Shown: positions 11,803-23,259, counted from the stretch's first letter. The stretch: 64,000 nucleotides of DNA from Plotosus lineatus (GCA_024760905.1 CM045745.1:14903782-14967781), one strand, 5' to 3'. Notes: generated from the letters alone by a model not told the origin. Numbers and translations are program-made.

Positions 11803-12020
11803 GTTCATTTTCTGAACTGCTTAATCATAATTAGGGTTGCAGGGAGGCTGGTGCCCATCTCAGCCAACTCTGGGTGGGGGCAGAGTACACCCTGGACAGC
11901 TCACCAGGCCATTACAGAACAGAAACATGCTGATGGCTACGCAGCCTACTCTTGACAAAAGTCAGCAATGTTTCTTTTACATGCCTCACACCACAGACAG
12001 TGAGAGATGGCCAGCTTTTG
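11803..12020 (-). mobile_element. SINE family A, headless copy
   Basis: Minus-oriented tail and body (cattttctgaactgcttaat, ctcacaccacagacagtgag, cccagttaactgcactgg). It interrupts the same Tc1 pseudogene as the copy at 11341. Confidence 0.75.
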
Positions 12021-12446
12021 ATAACCCAGTTAACTGCACTGGAGTGCTCGGAGAACATGTGAAACCCATCTATTAAAAGAAATTAAAGCTGAGCTGGACA
12101 CTGCAACATGACAATCAACCAAAACATACCAGTAAATCCTCCAAGTGCTGGCAGAAAAAAAAAACTAAGTGGTGGAGAGTCCAAGAATGACCAAGTAAAG
12201 CTGGGTCTTAATCCTGAGGAGTTGCTGTGGGGAGACTTGAAATGGGCTGTGCATGCAAGAAACCATTCAAACAGCTTGAAGCTGAAAGAATTCTGCATTG
12301 AATACTGGGGTACATTTTTCCTCAGATCGATGTCAGATACTGGTAGAAGGCTACAACAAACATCTCAATGAAGTTATTTCAGCCAAAGTGGGTGACACTT
12401 ATTAGGGCGTAGGGTGCCCTAATTATTTCCACCATTGAAATACTCA

Positions 12447-12593
12447 TTGAGCAGTAGTGGCCCAGTGGGGAGGTGTCAGATTACCAATCCAAAGGTTATT
12501 GGTTCAAGCCCTACTGTTAGTGGTTGTTACTTCTGTCCCTCAGGGCAGTTAATTGGGTTATCAAAGGTTGGCCATGTCTCTCACCGTCTATGG
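12447..12593 (+). mobile_element. SINE family A, 5' part, interrupted by hAT
   Basis: Head gcagtagtggcccagtgggg and box-B-like ggttcaagccc, then ggttatcaaaggttggccat up to ctcaccgtctatgg, where a hAT element begins. A few SINE-like bases resume at 13369. Confidence 0.75.
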
Positions 12594-13368
12594 CAGTGGT
12601 TCTTAACCTTGTTGGCGGTACTGAACCCTACCAGTTTCATATGCTTACTCACCAAACCCTTCTTTATTGAAAAATAAAATATGATTTTTTTTTTTTTTTT
12701 TTTCAAATTCAAGACACAGGTATATGTTTTTACTGGGGCACCAAAATGAACTGTACATTAACGTCACTGTGTTCAAAGAACAAAACCAATACAATGCATG
12801 AACTCCCCCTATCACAACTACTTACATTTTTATGTGAGGTGCACATCTGAGTGCGTGAACGTGCATCTGTGTGTGTATTTATGTTTTATTTACATATTAT
12901 GCGTTATTTATGAATGTTTAATTGTTATTATAAGCATTTATGGCACTGAATATGTATTTCTTGATATTATATATACATACGTGTACGTATGCGTCAGTCA
13001 GCACAGGGTTGATCCTACTTTGCAAATCATGCAGATAGGACGCTGACGAGCATCACGATCCGTTATATCCGTGAATCCATGTTGTACGTATTTGTCCGAT
13101 CACTTTCTTTTTTTGCTCAACAGAGTATGGATTAAAACATTAAGAAAGAAATCACACGACGTACCATCCTGACAGTCACAGTTCGACTACTGAGCGCAGA
13201 TTGGCCAGACAATGTCGCATGATCACCTGCAGCCAGTGATGGCCAAGTGAGGCGTGTCATCATGAATATAAGTTGGGTGTTTGTCTTGACCTCCACCGAA
13301 CCCCTGAGACTGACTCACCGAACCCCTAGGGTTCAATCGAACCCAGGTTAAGAACCACTGGTCTATGG
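12586..13368 (+). mobile_element. 767-bp non-autonomous hAT element with 8-bp TSD
   Basis: Terminal inverted repeats cagtggttcttaacct (12594) and aggttaagaaccactg (ending 13360) are flanked by identical 8-bp duplications gtctatgg at 12586-12593 and 13361-13368. This is the hAT hallmark. No transposase ORF. The interior 12800-13020 matches the internal part of MITE family G (47770-47990) without that family's termini. Confidence 0.92.
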
Positions 13369-13486
13369 TAAAGGAAACTTTAGTAAAAAGGAGTCCTTCT
13401 GGAAAACTTTCGTATCACATTGTTCTATTGTTTGGATTCAAAGCTCACTCCAGCTCTACAAAATAAACCTATTCAAATAGTGTTTG

Positions 13487-13665
13487 TCACAGCTGAAAGA
13501 ATTCTGCATTGAGGACTAGGGCAAATTTTCCTCAGATCAATGCCAGAGACTGAAAGAAGCTATAAGAAGCGTCTCACTGAAGTTATTTCAGCCAAAGTGG
13601 GTAACATTACTTATTAGGCTGTAGGTGTCCTAATTTTTTCCTTCATTGAAATATGCATTGTTGTT
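13487..13665 (+). pseudogene. Second copy of a Tc1 3' end
   Basis: gctgaaagaattctgcattg to cattgaaatatgcattg repeats 12280-12445 with about 10 percent differences. It is a separate remnant or a local duplication of the Tc1 C-terminus. Confidence 0.7.
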
Positions 13666-13669
13666 CATA

Positions 13670-14300
13670 TGTTTGATGAGTAAAATATGTTAACTTATGT
13701 TGTTTAATTACAATGAAATCACTTTCTTTTTCAGAAATGAATGAAAACAAGATTGGGAATTGTTACATGAATATTTCTTCATTAAGAGTTGACTATTAAC
13801 GGGGCGCCATGATTTTCATGTTTTTACGATTGTACAATACATCTACAATGCAACCCAGAAGTCTCAGTAAGCAGAGTGCATGTGCAGGCAGCACATTTAG
13901 TCTATGAGGCGTATAATGGAGAAGGACGTAAATACACACACAAACTATTACATGGTGTCAAGCATTAGACATGTATTCTGTGTGTTCCCTATATTGCCTG
14001 CCTTGAATATGTCCTGTTTTGTTTTTCGTTCTGTCCTGTTTGCTTCTTGTGCTAAAATTATGATAATACCTGCCTTGTGTATGTTCTCTGCCTGCCTGTT
14101 ATTTATTTAATAGAGCCCACCTGTGTGTAATCTAATTTTAGCAGTTTAAATATGGCTGTTCTGTGAAGGCATCAGAAGTTTATTAGAGAGCATCATAGGA
14201 AACAGGATCATGAAATCCAAGGAACACACCAGACAGGTGACTCAGGGGCTAGGAACATAATTTTCCTTCCTCTTTACAATTAATTTATGTGCCACTTTTC
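13670..14300. other. Intergenic DNA, nothing recognised
   Basis: No gene, RNA or repeat family recognised. Confidence 0.5.
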
Positions 14301-14303
14301 TCA

Positions 14304-14672
14304 TGCTAAGTTATTCATCCATTCATTTTCTGAGCCGCTTAATCCAAATTAGGGTCACAGAGAGGCTAGCGCCCATCTCAGCCAACTCTGGTCAAGGGCA
14401 GGGTACACCCTGGACAGCTTGCCAGGACATCGCAGGGCCAACACTCACACAACTATTCATACTCACATTCACACCAAGGACTGATTTGGAACAGTCAATT
14501 AACCTACTATACATGTTTTTGAACTGTGGAAGGACCCGGAAAAACCCACGCAAGCACTTGGAGAACATGTAAACTCCACACAGAAATGCCTGAGCTGGGA
14601 ATTGAACCGAGGTCCTTCTTGCTTTGAGGCAGACGTGCTAACCGCTACCGTGCCACCCGTTCATGTCAATCA
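14304..14672 (-). mobile_element. Family B repeat, near-complete copy
   Basis: Minus-oriented, from the tail (cattttctgagccgcttaat) through accctggacagcttgccagg and aactccacacagaaatgcct to the head (gtgctaaccgctaccgtgcc). Confidence 0.8.
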
Positions 14673-15490
14673 CATTAGTGATTGTAACGGGACAAAATGT
14701 GGAAACGTTCAAGGGGTGTGAAGACTTTTGCAAGCCACTGATATGAATACAATGAAAACAAAACTAAAATGAGATTTTTGCGATTTATATTTACATATGA
14801 GTAAGGCTTTGCTAATAGAACCACAAAGTGGGTGATCTAGTCTAGATTTTCATATTTAATAAAACAAGCGCTAAATCGTGCCATTAGATAGTCAAATGCA
14901 TTCCTCAAACTAATTTTGTGAACAATAAAATTGGCAGGCTTTAGTCTTCTCAAATATTTTTGTGAGTTTTATGGTGTCCAACTGCACGAAGGCTTTTGGA
15001 AAGCACAAATTTTGGGACATATGTATGTGAAACAGATTGAGATTTGTTCAGTTTGCTCGAGGTATTCTGTAGAATGTTCAAAATCCCAAATCCCGTTTCC
15101 AAAGTGATAGATTTAGAGAGTGTTTTTGTACGAACACCAAAACTCACAAAAAATAGAGTACCATTAGCGAAGCTATTTTAAACGTGGCACAGACCAATCA
15201 GATAAGCTGTGCACTTTGACCTGGGTCAGTGCTATGGAGTGTTAGGCATTATTGTTCATTTAAAACACAATGTTATGCAACATTATTGTGACATTGCATG
15301 AAGGTTGCAATTTGGTTGGTTGTACTCAACCTTATCTGAACACTGTGCAATGATAAACCATAATGTTTATTGACAGTATTAAGTAGATAGGTTTTCATGC
15401 ACAATACTGGTGTTTCCTTTCCAGTGAATTATGTAGATACTGAAAAGAAAACCATAGAACACATACACACAAATTAAGCATACTATAACA
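14673..15490. other. Intergenic DNA, nothing recognised
   Basis: No gene or repeat family recognised. Confidence 0.5.
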
Positions 15491-15493
15491 TCT

Positions 15494-15727
15494 TGTGGGG
15501 CAGGTGGTGTAGTGGTTAGGGTGCTGTGCTCATGATCGGGAGGTCATGTGTTCAAATTCCAGTTAGACCCCCACTATGCTAAGACCCCTAGGTAGGGTCT
15601 CAACCACAAGTGTGCCTTTGTTCACCCAGCAGTATAAACCAGTACCAGTAAAATATACTGGGAAGGAAACCTGCGATGGACTAGCATCCCATCCAGGAGG
15701 AGTTGAACTCCTGGTCACTTCACGCTA
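15494..15727 (+). mobile_element. SINE family C (tRNA-derived), 3'-truncated
   Basis: Head ggtggtgtagtggttagggt and box-B-like gttcaaattcc, then gcagtataaaccagtaccag and ccaggaggagttgaactcct. It stops at ggaaaccgg, where a second SINE starts. Fuller copies: 21484-21792 and 32978-33293 (minus). Confidence 0.75.
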
Positions 15728-16006
15728 TGGAAACCGGTGATTTAGCTCAGTTGGTAGAGCGTCCGCTTTATCCTCCGGAAGGTCAGAGTTCGAATCTGGC
15801 TGCATCATACCATGAGACGTTAAAATTTGGAGGTTGTTGCTTCCTGCTTGGCGATCAGCATCAAAAGGATAGAACAACCCAACAACTGGTGCTGTACAGT
15901 GGCAATGAGTGCCTGGAGTGCAGGGAGCACTGGGGTCCCATGCGCATCGAGCATACGCTTGTATGAAATATGCGCTATATAAGCATCCATATAATAATAA
16001 TAAACT
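15727..16006 (+). mobile_element. SINE family D with well-kept tRNA promoter
   Basis: tttagctcagttggtagagc is a perfect box A and gagttcgaatc a good box B, so the head is tRNA-derived. Acceptor-stem pairing is weak (about four pairs), so this is a SINE head and not a working tRNA gene. The body ends with gaaatatgcgctatataagc and (ATA)n, a tail style common in fish SINEs paired with L2/CR1-type LINEs. Confidence 0.7.
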
Positions 16007-16920
16007 ATGCCTCAGGTGTGAAAAGTCCAATATCTTCTGTCAACCTTTATATGTGTATATAAAGACCGTGCCTCACCTGTCATCATGTGAAGAAAAAAAT
16101 AAATTAAATGGTTATATTTTTTTCAGTAATTTGTATTTTAAAGTTATTTTACATTTAATTTCACCATCATTATAGTTTTTTGTTTGTTTTTTTCCAAAAT
16201 TGATGTATTTTCACATTTATCGTTCAACTACTAAGAGACGTGCGGTGAGGTAGTCGAGCCTCACCATGGATTGTTCAATGACTCAGCTCACTGTGCTGGC
16301 ATACTGTGCAGTTAGACCATATTGCTGTCTCTATGTATGTTGCTATTAAAATGTTAAAAACACTTTTACTATGTAAACTAAATTTCCATAGTTTAGCTGA
16401 TGTATATAATGTACATATAGTGTTTTTGTAATCAACTGCCTCTGTTCTTCTGCCTCATGCTAGGGGGCACTGGTGAGCCTGGGGCTTCTTCTTACGACGC
16501 CTCAGTAGAATAATAAAATTAGTGACATCAAGCTACAGTAAACAGTTAGCAAGTCAAGTGCAGCCATTATGTTATTTTTTCCTATTGCTTCGTCTTATTT
16601 TCAAAATGGAAGCTTACATATCTGAACTGAAAGAATTTCCATGGACTTCTTTTATAGGGACTGTAACTGTACGACGATAATAATATTTTTTGTAAATGTG
16701 CCTTTTTTTCTATGCTACAGTTTATATATGTAAAGAATGCTGATATGAAATTTTAAACAAAACATGTTGCCGATCAAATGGTGAATAAGCTACTGTGTAG
16801 GATTAATATGCTTGTAAATCTGACTGATGACAGTGCCTCACCAGCCATGAACCTAACCGCATGTCACTGGTGTATCTATGACATTCATTCCTTCATTCAT
16901 TTATTCATTTATTCATTCAT
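16007..16920. other. Intergenic DNA, nothing recognised
   Basis: No gene or repeat family recognised. A (ATTC)n-like stretch precedes the next SINE at about 16885-16925. Confidence 0.5.
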
Positions 16921-16924
16921 TAAT

Positions 16925-17126
16925 TTTCTGAACGCTTAATCTGCACGGAGGATGGCGCCCAGCTCAGTCAACTCTGAGCGAGGGTAGCGTACACCCTGGA
17001 CAGCTCGTCAGTCCATTGCAGTGCAGAAACACAATATTGTTGAAAGTCAGCAATGGTTCTTTTACAGCCTCTCACCATAGACAGTGAGAGACATGGCCAG
17101 CCTCCAGTTAGCTGCACTGGGAGGGG
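16925..17126 (-). mobile_element. SINE family A, headless copy
   Basis: Minus-oriented: ttttctgaacgcttaatctg, accctggacagctcgtcagt, ctctcaccatagacagtgag, cagttagctgcactgg. Confidence 0.75.
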
Positions 17127-17135
17127 ATTCCATAT

Positions 17136-17350
<215 letters not shown>

Positions 17351-17401
17351 CCCTCCCAGTGTGCAGGAGACCACTACGCCACCGTGCCGCCTATATATAT
17401 A

Positions 17402-17610
17402 TAGGAGGCACGGTGGTGTAGTGGTTAGCACGTCCGCCTCACAGCAAGAAGGCCTGGGTTCGATTCCCGGCCTGGGCGTTTCTGTGTGGAGTTTGCATGT
17501 TCTCCCCGTGCTTGTGCGGGTTTCCTCCGGGTGCTCCGGTTTCCTCCCGCAATCCAAAGACGTGCACTGTAGGTTTATTGGCCGTTCTAAATTGACCGTA
17601 GATTCTCTCC
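17402..17610 (+). mobile_element. Family B repeat, 5' part
   Basis: ggaggcacggtggtgtagtg, box-B-like gggttcgattccc, then tttctgtgtggagtttgcat, ggtttcctcccgcaatccaa and a break after attgaccgtagattc. Immediately left, 17340-17395, lies an inverted copy of the head. Confidence 0.8.
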
Positions 17611-17647
17611 TGCAGCAGCACTGGAACCCAGTCGTATAGGCATAGTA

Positions 17648-18068
17648 CATCGCATTTTTTTTAAATATTCACCGAATTCAGAAATTAAGGAAGAATAGGG
17701 GAAAAGGTTAAGGAAAATGCTGCAAAACAAGACCAATTATGCAAAAAAAAAAAAAAAAAACCCATCAAAACTACTTCTGAGTATGTGTACTCGCATCTGT
17801 GTGTACACACACGCGCATCTGTATGTGTGTATATTTATATTTTATTTCCATCGTATGTATTATTTTTGAATGTTTAATTGTTATTATAAACATTTATAGC
17901 ATTGAATATGTATTTCTTGATATTATATACACATATACATGTACGTACAGTATACGTCAGTCGAGGGGGGGCTGATCGTACTTCGCGGAATTTGGCGGAA
18001 TTCGGCGGAATTCGGCAGTCGCGGTGGGATCTCAGTCCCAATTAACCGCGGAAAGTGAGGGATCCCTG
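17648..18068 (+). mobile_element. Tigger-like MITE family G, 5'-truncated
   Basis: From about cgaattcagaaattaagg to the right terminus gtgagggatccctg, followed by TA. It matches 47650-48050. A 10-11-bp ggaattcggc unit is repeated near 17988-18018. Confidence 0.75.
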
Positions 18069-18169
18069 TATACCTAATATCAATCATCACCTCAACAGGG
18101 AACCAGTGGTATCGCCCTCTTCCCATGTAGAACATTATAATGTAAAGTAAATGAAAAGTGCATGTATGG

Positions 18170-18545
18170 TGGCATAATGGTTAGCATATCCACTTTACAG
18201 GAAGAAGGTCCTAGCTTGAGTGTCCCTGTGCGGGGTTTGCATGTTCTATCTGTGCTTGTATGGATTTACTCTTGATATTGCGGTTTTCACCCACAGTCCA
18301 TTAATTTCCACATTACATGGTTTTGCAAAAGAAAGTAAAAATTGCACAGCAGGCTGCAGAGTGGAACAGTGGTTAGCATGTTTGCCTCACATCAAAAATG
18401 CCTGGTTTTGCTTCCTAGCCTTGGATGTTTCTGTGTAGATTGTGGGTGTGAGTGTGAATTGTATGTGTGTGTACTCTACCTTTGCACTGAGTTGGTTGAA
18501 ATAGGCACCAGGCTCCCTGAGACCTGTATGGCATGGCTCCTTTAA
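18170..18545 (+). mobile_element. Two degenerate family B heads in tandem
   Basis: Head-like segments ggtggcataatggttagcat (about 18170) and gtggaacagtggttagcat (about 18361), each followed by a weak version of the tttctgtgtagattg region. Confidence 0.55.
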
Positions 18546-18608
18546 TAAACAAATAACAATTAAAGTAAGTTTTGACTAAATCTATATATTTATGTATTTA
18601 CTTATTTA

Positions 18609-18800
18609 CAGGGATCCTTCACTTTCCACGGTTTATGGGGACCGAATTCCCCCCCCCCCCCCCTCGCACGCGCACACGTGCGCGATTGCTGATTTCCACG
18701 AAGTAGTATCAACCCCCCGATTGACGTATACGTAGACCACCACTGCCCCACATGTATATGTGTATATGATATCAATAAATACATATTCAATGCTATATGT
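18609..18800 (-). mobile_element. Tigger-like MITE family G, truncated at a Tc1
   Basis: TA then cagggatccttcactttcca, a C-run, and aatacatattcaatgctat, the family G sequence in reverse. It stops where the Tc1 begins at 18802; the rest is not found after the Tc1. Confidence 0.7.
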
Positions 18801-18801
18801 A

Positions 18802-20353
18802 CTAGTCCTTCTAAAAAAATTAGCATATTGTGATAAAGTTCATTATTTTCTGTTATGTACTGATAAACATTAGACTTTCATATAGTTTAGATTCATTACA
18901 CACAACTGAAATATTTCAGGTCTTTTATTGTTTTAATACTGATGATTTTGGCATACAGCTCATGAAAACCCAAAATCCCTATCTCAAAAAATTAGCATAT
19001 TTCATCCGACCAATAAAAAAAGTGCTTTTAATACAAAAAAGTCAACCTTCAAATAATTATGTTCAGTTATGCACTCAATACTTGGTCGGGAATCTTTTGC
19101 AGAAATGACTGCTTCAATGGGGCGTGGCATGGAGGCAATCAGCCTGTGGCACTGCTGAGGTGTTATGGAGGCCCAGGATGCTTCGATAGCGGCCTTAAGC
19201 TCATCCACAGTGTTGGGTCTGGTGTCTCTCAATTTTCTCTTCACAATATCCCACAGATTCTCTATGGGGTTCAGGTCAGGAGAGTTGGCAGGCCAATTGA
19301 GCACAGTAATACCATGGTCAGTAAAACATTTAGCAGTGGTTTTGGCACCGTGAGCAGGTGCCAGGTCGTGCTGAAAAATGAAAATCTTCATCTCCATAAA
19401 GCTTTTCAGCAGATGGAAGCATGAAGTGCTCCAAAATCTCCTGATAGCTATCTGCATTGACCTGCCCTTGATAAAACACAGTGGACCAACACCAGCAGCT
19501 GACATGGCACCCCAGACCATCACTGACTGTGAGTACTTGACACTGGACTTCAGGCATTTTGGCATTTCCTTCTCCCCAGTCTTCCTCCAGACTGTGGCAC
19601 CTTGATTTCCGAATGACATGCAAAATTTGCTTTCATCCGAAAAAAGTACTTTGGACCACTGAGCAACAGTCCAGTGCTGCTTCTCTGTAGCCCAGGTCAG
19701 GCGCTTCTGCCGCTGTTTCTGGTTCAAAAGTGGCTTGATCTGGGGATGCGGCACCTGTAGCCCAGTCCACTGCTTCCACAGGTCCCCCAAGGTCTGGAAT
19801 CAGCCCTTCTCCACAATCTTCCTCAGGGTCCGGTCACCGCTTCTGGTTGTGCAGCGTTTTCTGCCACACTTTTTCCTTCCCACAGACGTCCCACTGAGGT
19901 GGCTTGATACAGCACTCTGGGAACAGCCTATTCGCTCAGAGATTTCTTTCTGTGTCTTACCCTCTTGCTTGAGGGCGTCAATGATGGCCTTCTGGACAGC
20001 AGTCAGGTCGGCAGTCTTACCTATGATTGCGGTTTTGAGTAATGAACCAGGCTGGGAGTTTTTAAAAGTCTCGGGAATCTTTTGCAGGTGTTTCGAGTTA
20101 ATTGGTTGATTCAGATGATTAGGTTAATAGCTCGTTTAGACTACCTGAACATGATATGCTAATTTTTTGAGATAGGAATTTTGGATTTTCATGAGCTGGA
20201 TGCCAAAATCATCAGTATTAAAATAATAGAAGACCTGAAATATTTCAGTTGGTGTGCAATGAATCTAAAATATATGAAACTTTCATTTTTATCAGTACAT
20301 TACAGAAAATAATGAACTTTATCACAATATGCTAATTTTTTGAGAAGGACTAG
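18802..20353 (-). mobile_element. 1552-bp Tc1/mariner element
   Basis: Termini ctagtccttct and agaaggactag lie at both ends, extending into about 60-bp inverted repeats (ttagcatattgtgataaagt and its complement). TA is present at 18800-18801 and 20354-20355. The element carries a broken transposase on the minus strand. Confidence 0.92.
19002..20110 (-). pseudogene. Tc1-like transposase, disabled
   Basis: Reading leftward from about 20070: an N-terminal helix-turn-helix (KTQKEISERIGCSQSAVSSH), a basic linker (GRKKCGRKRC), then the DDE catalytic domain: KVLFSDESKF (first Asp), FQHDLAPAH (second Asp) and [13 protein letters not shown] (Glu). Defects: a TGA at about 19806 where the family has Trp (GEWFQ-like context), and two compensating frameshifts around 19375-19480 that put about 30 codons (NADSYQEILEHFMLPSAEK) in another frame. 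The length, about 340 codons, is normal for Tc1. The few lesions suggest it died relatively recently. Confidence 0.85.
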
Positions 20354-20355
20354 TA

Positions 20356-20695
20356 TGTATCCCTCTGCCCTGTTTCACTAATTGGGAAATATTGTGTAAT
20401 GCGTACATTCATTGAGCTTGTGAAACCTTGCTTACTGTTTACTGTTCTGAATCTGTTACCAGAGAGATCGACCTTTTGTTCTATGTACGTGGATCTCTTA
20501 TCCTGAAATATCTATGGTGTTCTGTTTGTTGAGTTACTCAACCACGCCTAATTTATCTAACCTGAACTGTGCCTATCAGGCCAGATTTGTCATCTCATGT
20601 TGTTTATTAGTACGGAAATAAAACACATTATGTACTGTCTGTTTCCCTGTGTGTGTACGACAATGGTCAAATCAAATGTAGGGACCAAAGTGTTA
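20356..20695. other. Intergenic DNA, nothing recognised
   Basis: No feature recognised. Confidence 0.5.
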
Positions 20696-20699
20696 AGAT

Positions 20700-21292
20700 T
20701 TCTCTCTAGATTTTCGTCCCTGTGCTTGCATGCGTTTCTTCCAGGTACTCTGGCTTCGTCCTATGTATATTAGGCAAACTGGATATTTCAGATTGTCCCT
20801 AGATGTGAGTGTGAATGTGTGTCAGCTTTGTGATGGACTGGCAAGCTTTTCTGAGCGTACCCAGAATGAGAAAATGTACAGAGAGTCCTGATCCTAGTAT
20901 ATTTAAGCAGTTTGACAAATGAATGAATTAATATACAATTTGGATGACATGGTGGCTCAGAGGTCCATACTGCCACCTCACAACAAGAAGATTCTAGGAT
21001 CCAAACTCAGTAATGTGCTTTTCTGTGTGGAGTTCGCATGGTGTCCCCATGCCTGCACAAGTTTCTTCTGGCTGCTCTTGCTTCCTTCCACAGTCTAATT
21101 GCATATAGATTAGAGCAGCTGGCAACTCTAAGTTGCCCCTTGTTGAGAGTGTGAATGGTTGTGTAAGTGTTTGCCCTGCAATGGTCTGGCGAGATGTTCA
21201 GGGTGTAACTCATATAGATGCCCATGCTGAGCCCAGGACTTAAGCCCAGGACCTTCTTGCTGTCAGGCAGATATGTAAATCACTACCACCCC
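20700..21292 (+). mobile_element. Two degenerate family B copies
   Basis: Fragment 20700-20900 (cctgtgcttgcatgcgtttc, gtcagctttgtgatggactg) and a longer copy 20943-21292 starting catggtggctcagaggtc and containing ttttctgtgtggagttcgca. Confidence 0.6.
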
Positions 21293-21483
21293 ATTTATGA
21301 TCCTGATAAATGTATAACTTGGCTTTAGTGCTGCTACATGAATAATGATTAATCTAACTTGTTTGCCAAATTAAAAATAAGCATCGTTTTATTATATATA
21401 GCCATTTTGAATGCCATATTACTAAATAATACATTTCTGGGGTAAAAAGAATCTTAATTTACATCAGACATGGGTCAATTTAG

Positions 21484-21792
21484 GTGGGGCCAGTGGTGTT
21501 GTGGTTAGAGTGCTGGGCTCATGATCGGGTCTAGGTTGTGAGTTCAAATCCCACTGAGACCCTCACTGTGCTAAGACCCCTGGGCAAGGTCTCAACCACA
21601 AGTGCACCTCTGGTCAACCAGCAGTATAAATGGGTAACAGTAAAATTATACTGGGAGGGTAACCTTCGATGGACTAGCGTCCCATCCAGGAGGAGTTGAA
21701 CTCCTGGTCGCTTCACACTTCGGAAACCGGGGATAAGCACTGACCTGATGAGCCACTTGGCTTGGGTGTAAAAACCCAACAGACTTACCTTA
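21484..21792 (+). mobile_element. SINE family C, full copy with (TTACC)n tail
   Basis: ggggccagtggtgttgtggt head, box-B-like gttcaaatcccac, body ccaggaggagttgaactcct, 3' end cttgggtgtaaaaacccaac then ttaccttacctacc. Confidence 0.8.
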
Positions 21793-21905
21793 CCTACCAT
21801 AGGTCAATTTAAATCCATCCAATCCCATAAAGATCACATCTTGGTCATCGCATGGTGGCAGTGTTGAGTTTCCATGTGCCACGTAATTATGCAGCATTCA
21901 CTTAA

Positions 21906-21956
<51 letters not shown>

Positions 21957-22596
21957 TGCATTTTAAAAATTTGGATACATTGACATAAACAAACTCAGTA
22001 TATCACGTGTAAAGAGTGCTTTCACAAACCCCACAAATGCAGGCTGAAGCCGCAAATGGCGGTAACTTGGAGATAAAGCTCACTGAAAACAAATAAGATG
22101 CTTGAGCAATCATGGACAAAAAAAAAAAAAAAAAAATTCACAATAAACCTTCAATATCTGATTCCAACACTTTACACATATCTGAAGAGCTGTACAGAAA
22201 AAGAATATTACATGAACAAACTCAAGCTAATCGAGGATGAAGGTCCATATGAAATCCTCTATTTGTTCAGTGGTAATTTTGAAATATTTCTTCTTGTAAG
22301 TTTATCATTTGTCACAGTCATTAATATATCATTATGGTGTTCTTTAAATAGTATGAAATATCGCCTACGCATCAATATCACATATTAAACTTTATCAAAC
22401 CTGTAGGTAATACATGTATGCCATTGATAGGGAGTGGAAAATAACTCTCATGAACTAATGGACTTTGAATAAAATGATGTATTTAGTCTTTTTGGGTCAG
22501 CATCTCGATATTGTGAACTGCCTGGTGTTCACCCCAAGCCTTTATATAGCCAAAGATCTGAAAAGTTATAAAGGCTTATAAATCTATAATGTGCAT
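21793..22596. other. AT-rich intergenic DNA with (ATT)n
   Basis: Contains an (ATT)n array at 21907-21953 and an A-run near 22118. No gene recognised. Confidence 0.5.
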
Positions 22597-22660
22597 GTGG
22601 TGGCCCAGTGGTAAGGTGCTGGATTACTGATCTCAAGGTTGGGGGTTTAAGCCAAAACTT
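22597..22660 (+). mobile_element. SINE family A head only
   Basis: gtggtggcccagtggtaagg and ggttgggggtttaagcc, the tRNA-like A and B boxes of family A, with no body. Confidence 0.55.
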
Positions 22661-22764
22661 GATTGGTAGCGTAAGTAAATGGATTATAATTACATTTATG
22701 TTGATTGTTAAAATTGCATGTGTGAATCAACTCTCTTTTTCAACTAGAATTTTAATTGTATTAC

Positions 22765-23062
22765 TTTATTGTGTAAAGCACATGTTAGATGTTTTGGAGA
22801 CAAAGTCAGAGAGGCTAGATTGAGATGGTTTGGACATGTACAGAGGAGGGATAGTGAGTATATTGGTAGTAGGATGCTGAGGTTGGAACTACCAGGCAGA
22901 AGGCCTAGAGGAAGACCAAAGAGAAGATTTATGGATGTGGTGAAGGCGGACACGAAGGTCGTTGGAGTAAGTGTAGAAGATGCAGAGGATAGGGTGAGAT
23001 GGAGGCAGATCATTTGCTGTGGCGACCCGTGAAGGGAACAGCCGAAAGGAAAAGAAGAAGAC
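22765..23062 (+). pseudogene. RTE LINE 3' end fragment
   Basis: Encodes the C-terminus of the RTE-type polyprotein: [58 protein letters not shown], then the 3' tail cagccgaaaggaaaagaaga. 5'-truncated, as is usual for LINE insertions. Confidence 0.85.
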
Positions 23063-23205
23063 GTTATTGTGTAACACCATGGACACTTACTATGACTTGG
23101 AAGTGAATTAGGGGTGAGAGATTGTGTCCACAATATTTGGTGATAACTTTTGTACAGCAACCAGCTACAATTACATTTACATACCCTGTTACAGATTCTC
23201 AGTAT

Positions 23206-23259
<54 letters not shown>

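Larger units (their letters stand above)
10725..12442 (+). pseudogene. Tc1-like transposase pseudogene, split by two SINEs
   Basis: The N-terminal part (from MDLSEALRKKLVAAYKS at about 10804) carries the paired-like DNA-binding helices (FQKISKEFHISHSNILKIV). Next come remnants of the linker, of AFWNNVLWTDESKVELFG (here with stops, about 11210-11280), and of a VKHDQ-like segment near 11745. The C-terminal half at 12080-12370 retains QHDNQPKH-like, LNPEELLWGDLKWAVHARN and FCIEYWG segments. SINE A copies lie at 11341-11700 and 11803-12020. The Asp/Asp/Glu catalytic set cannot be read in one frame, so it is inactive. A second copy of its 3' end is at 13487-13665. Confidence 0.75.

Noticed and set aside
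15727..15800. Possible functional tRNA gene
   Set aside because: A and B boxes are good, but the acceptor stem pairs in only about four positions and the sequence continues into a SINE body and tail.
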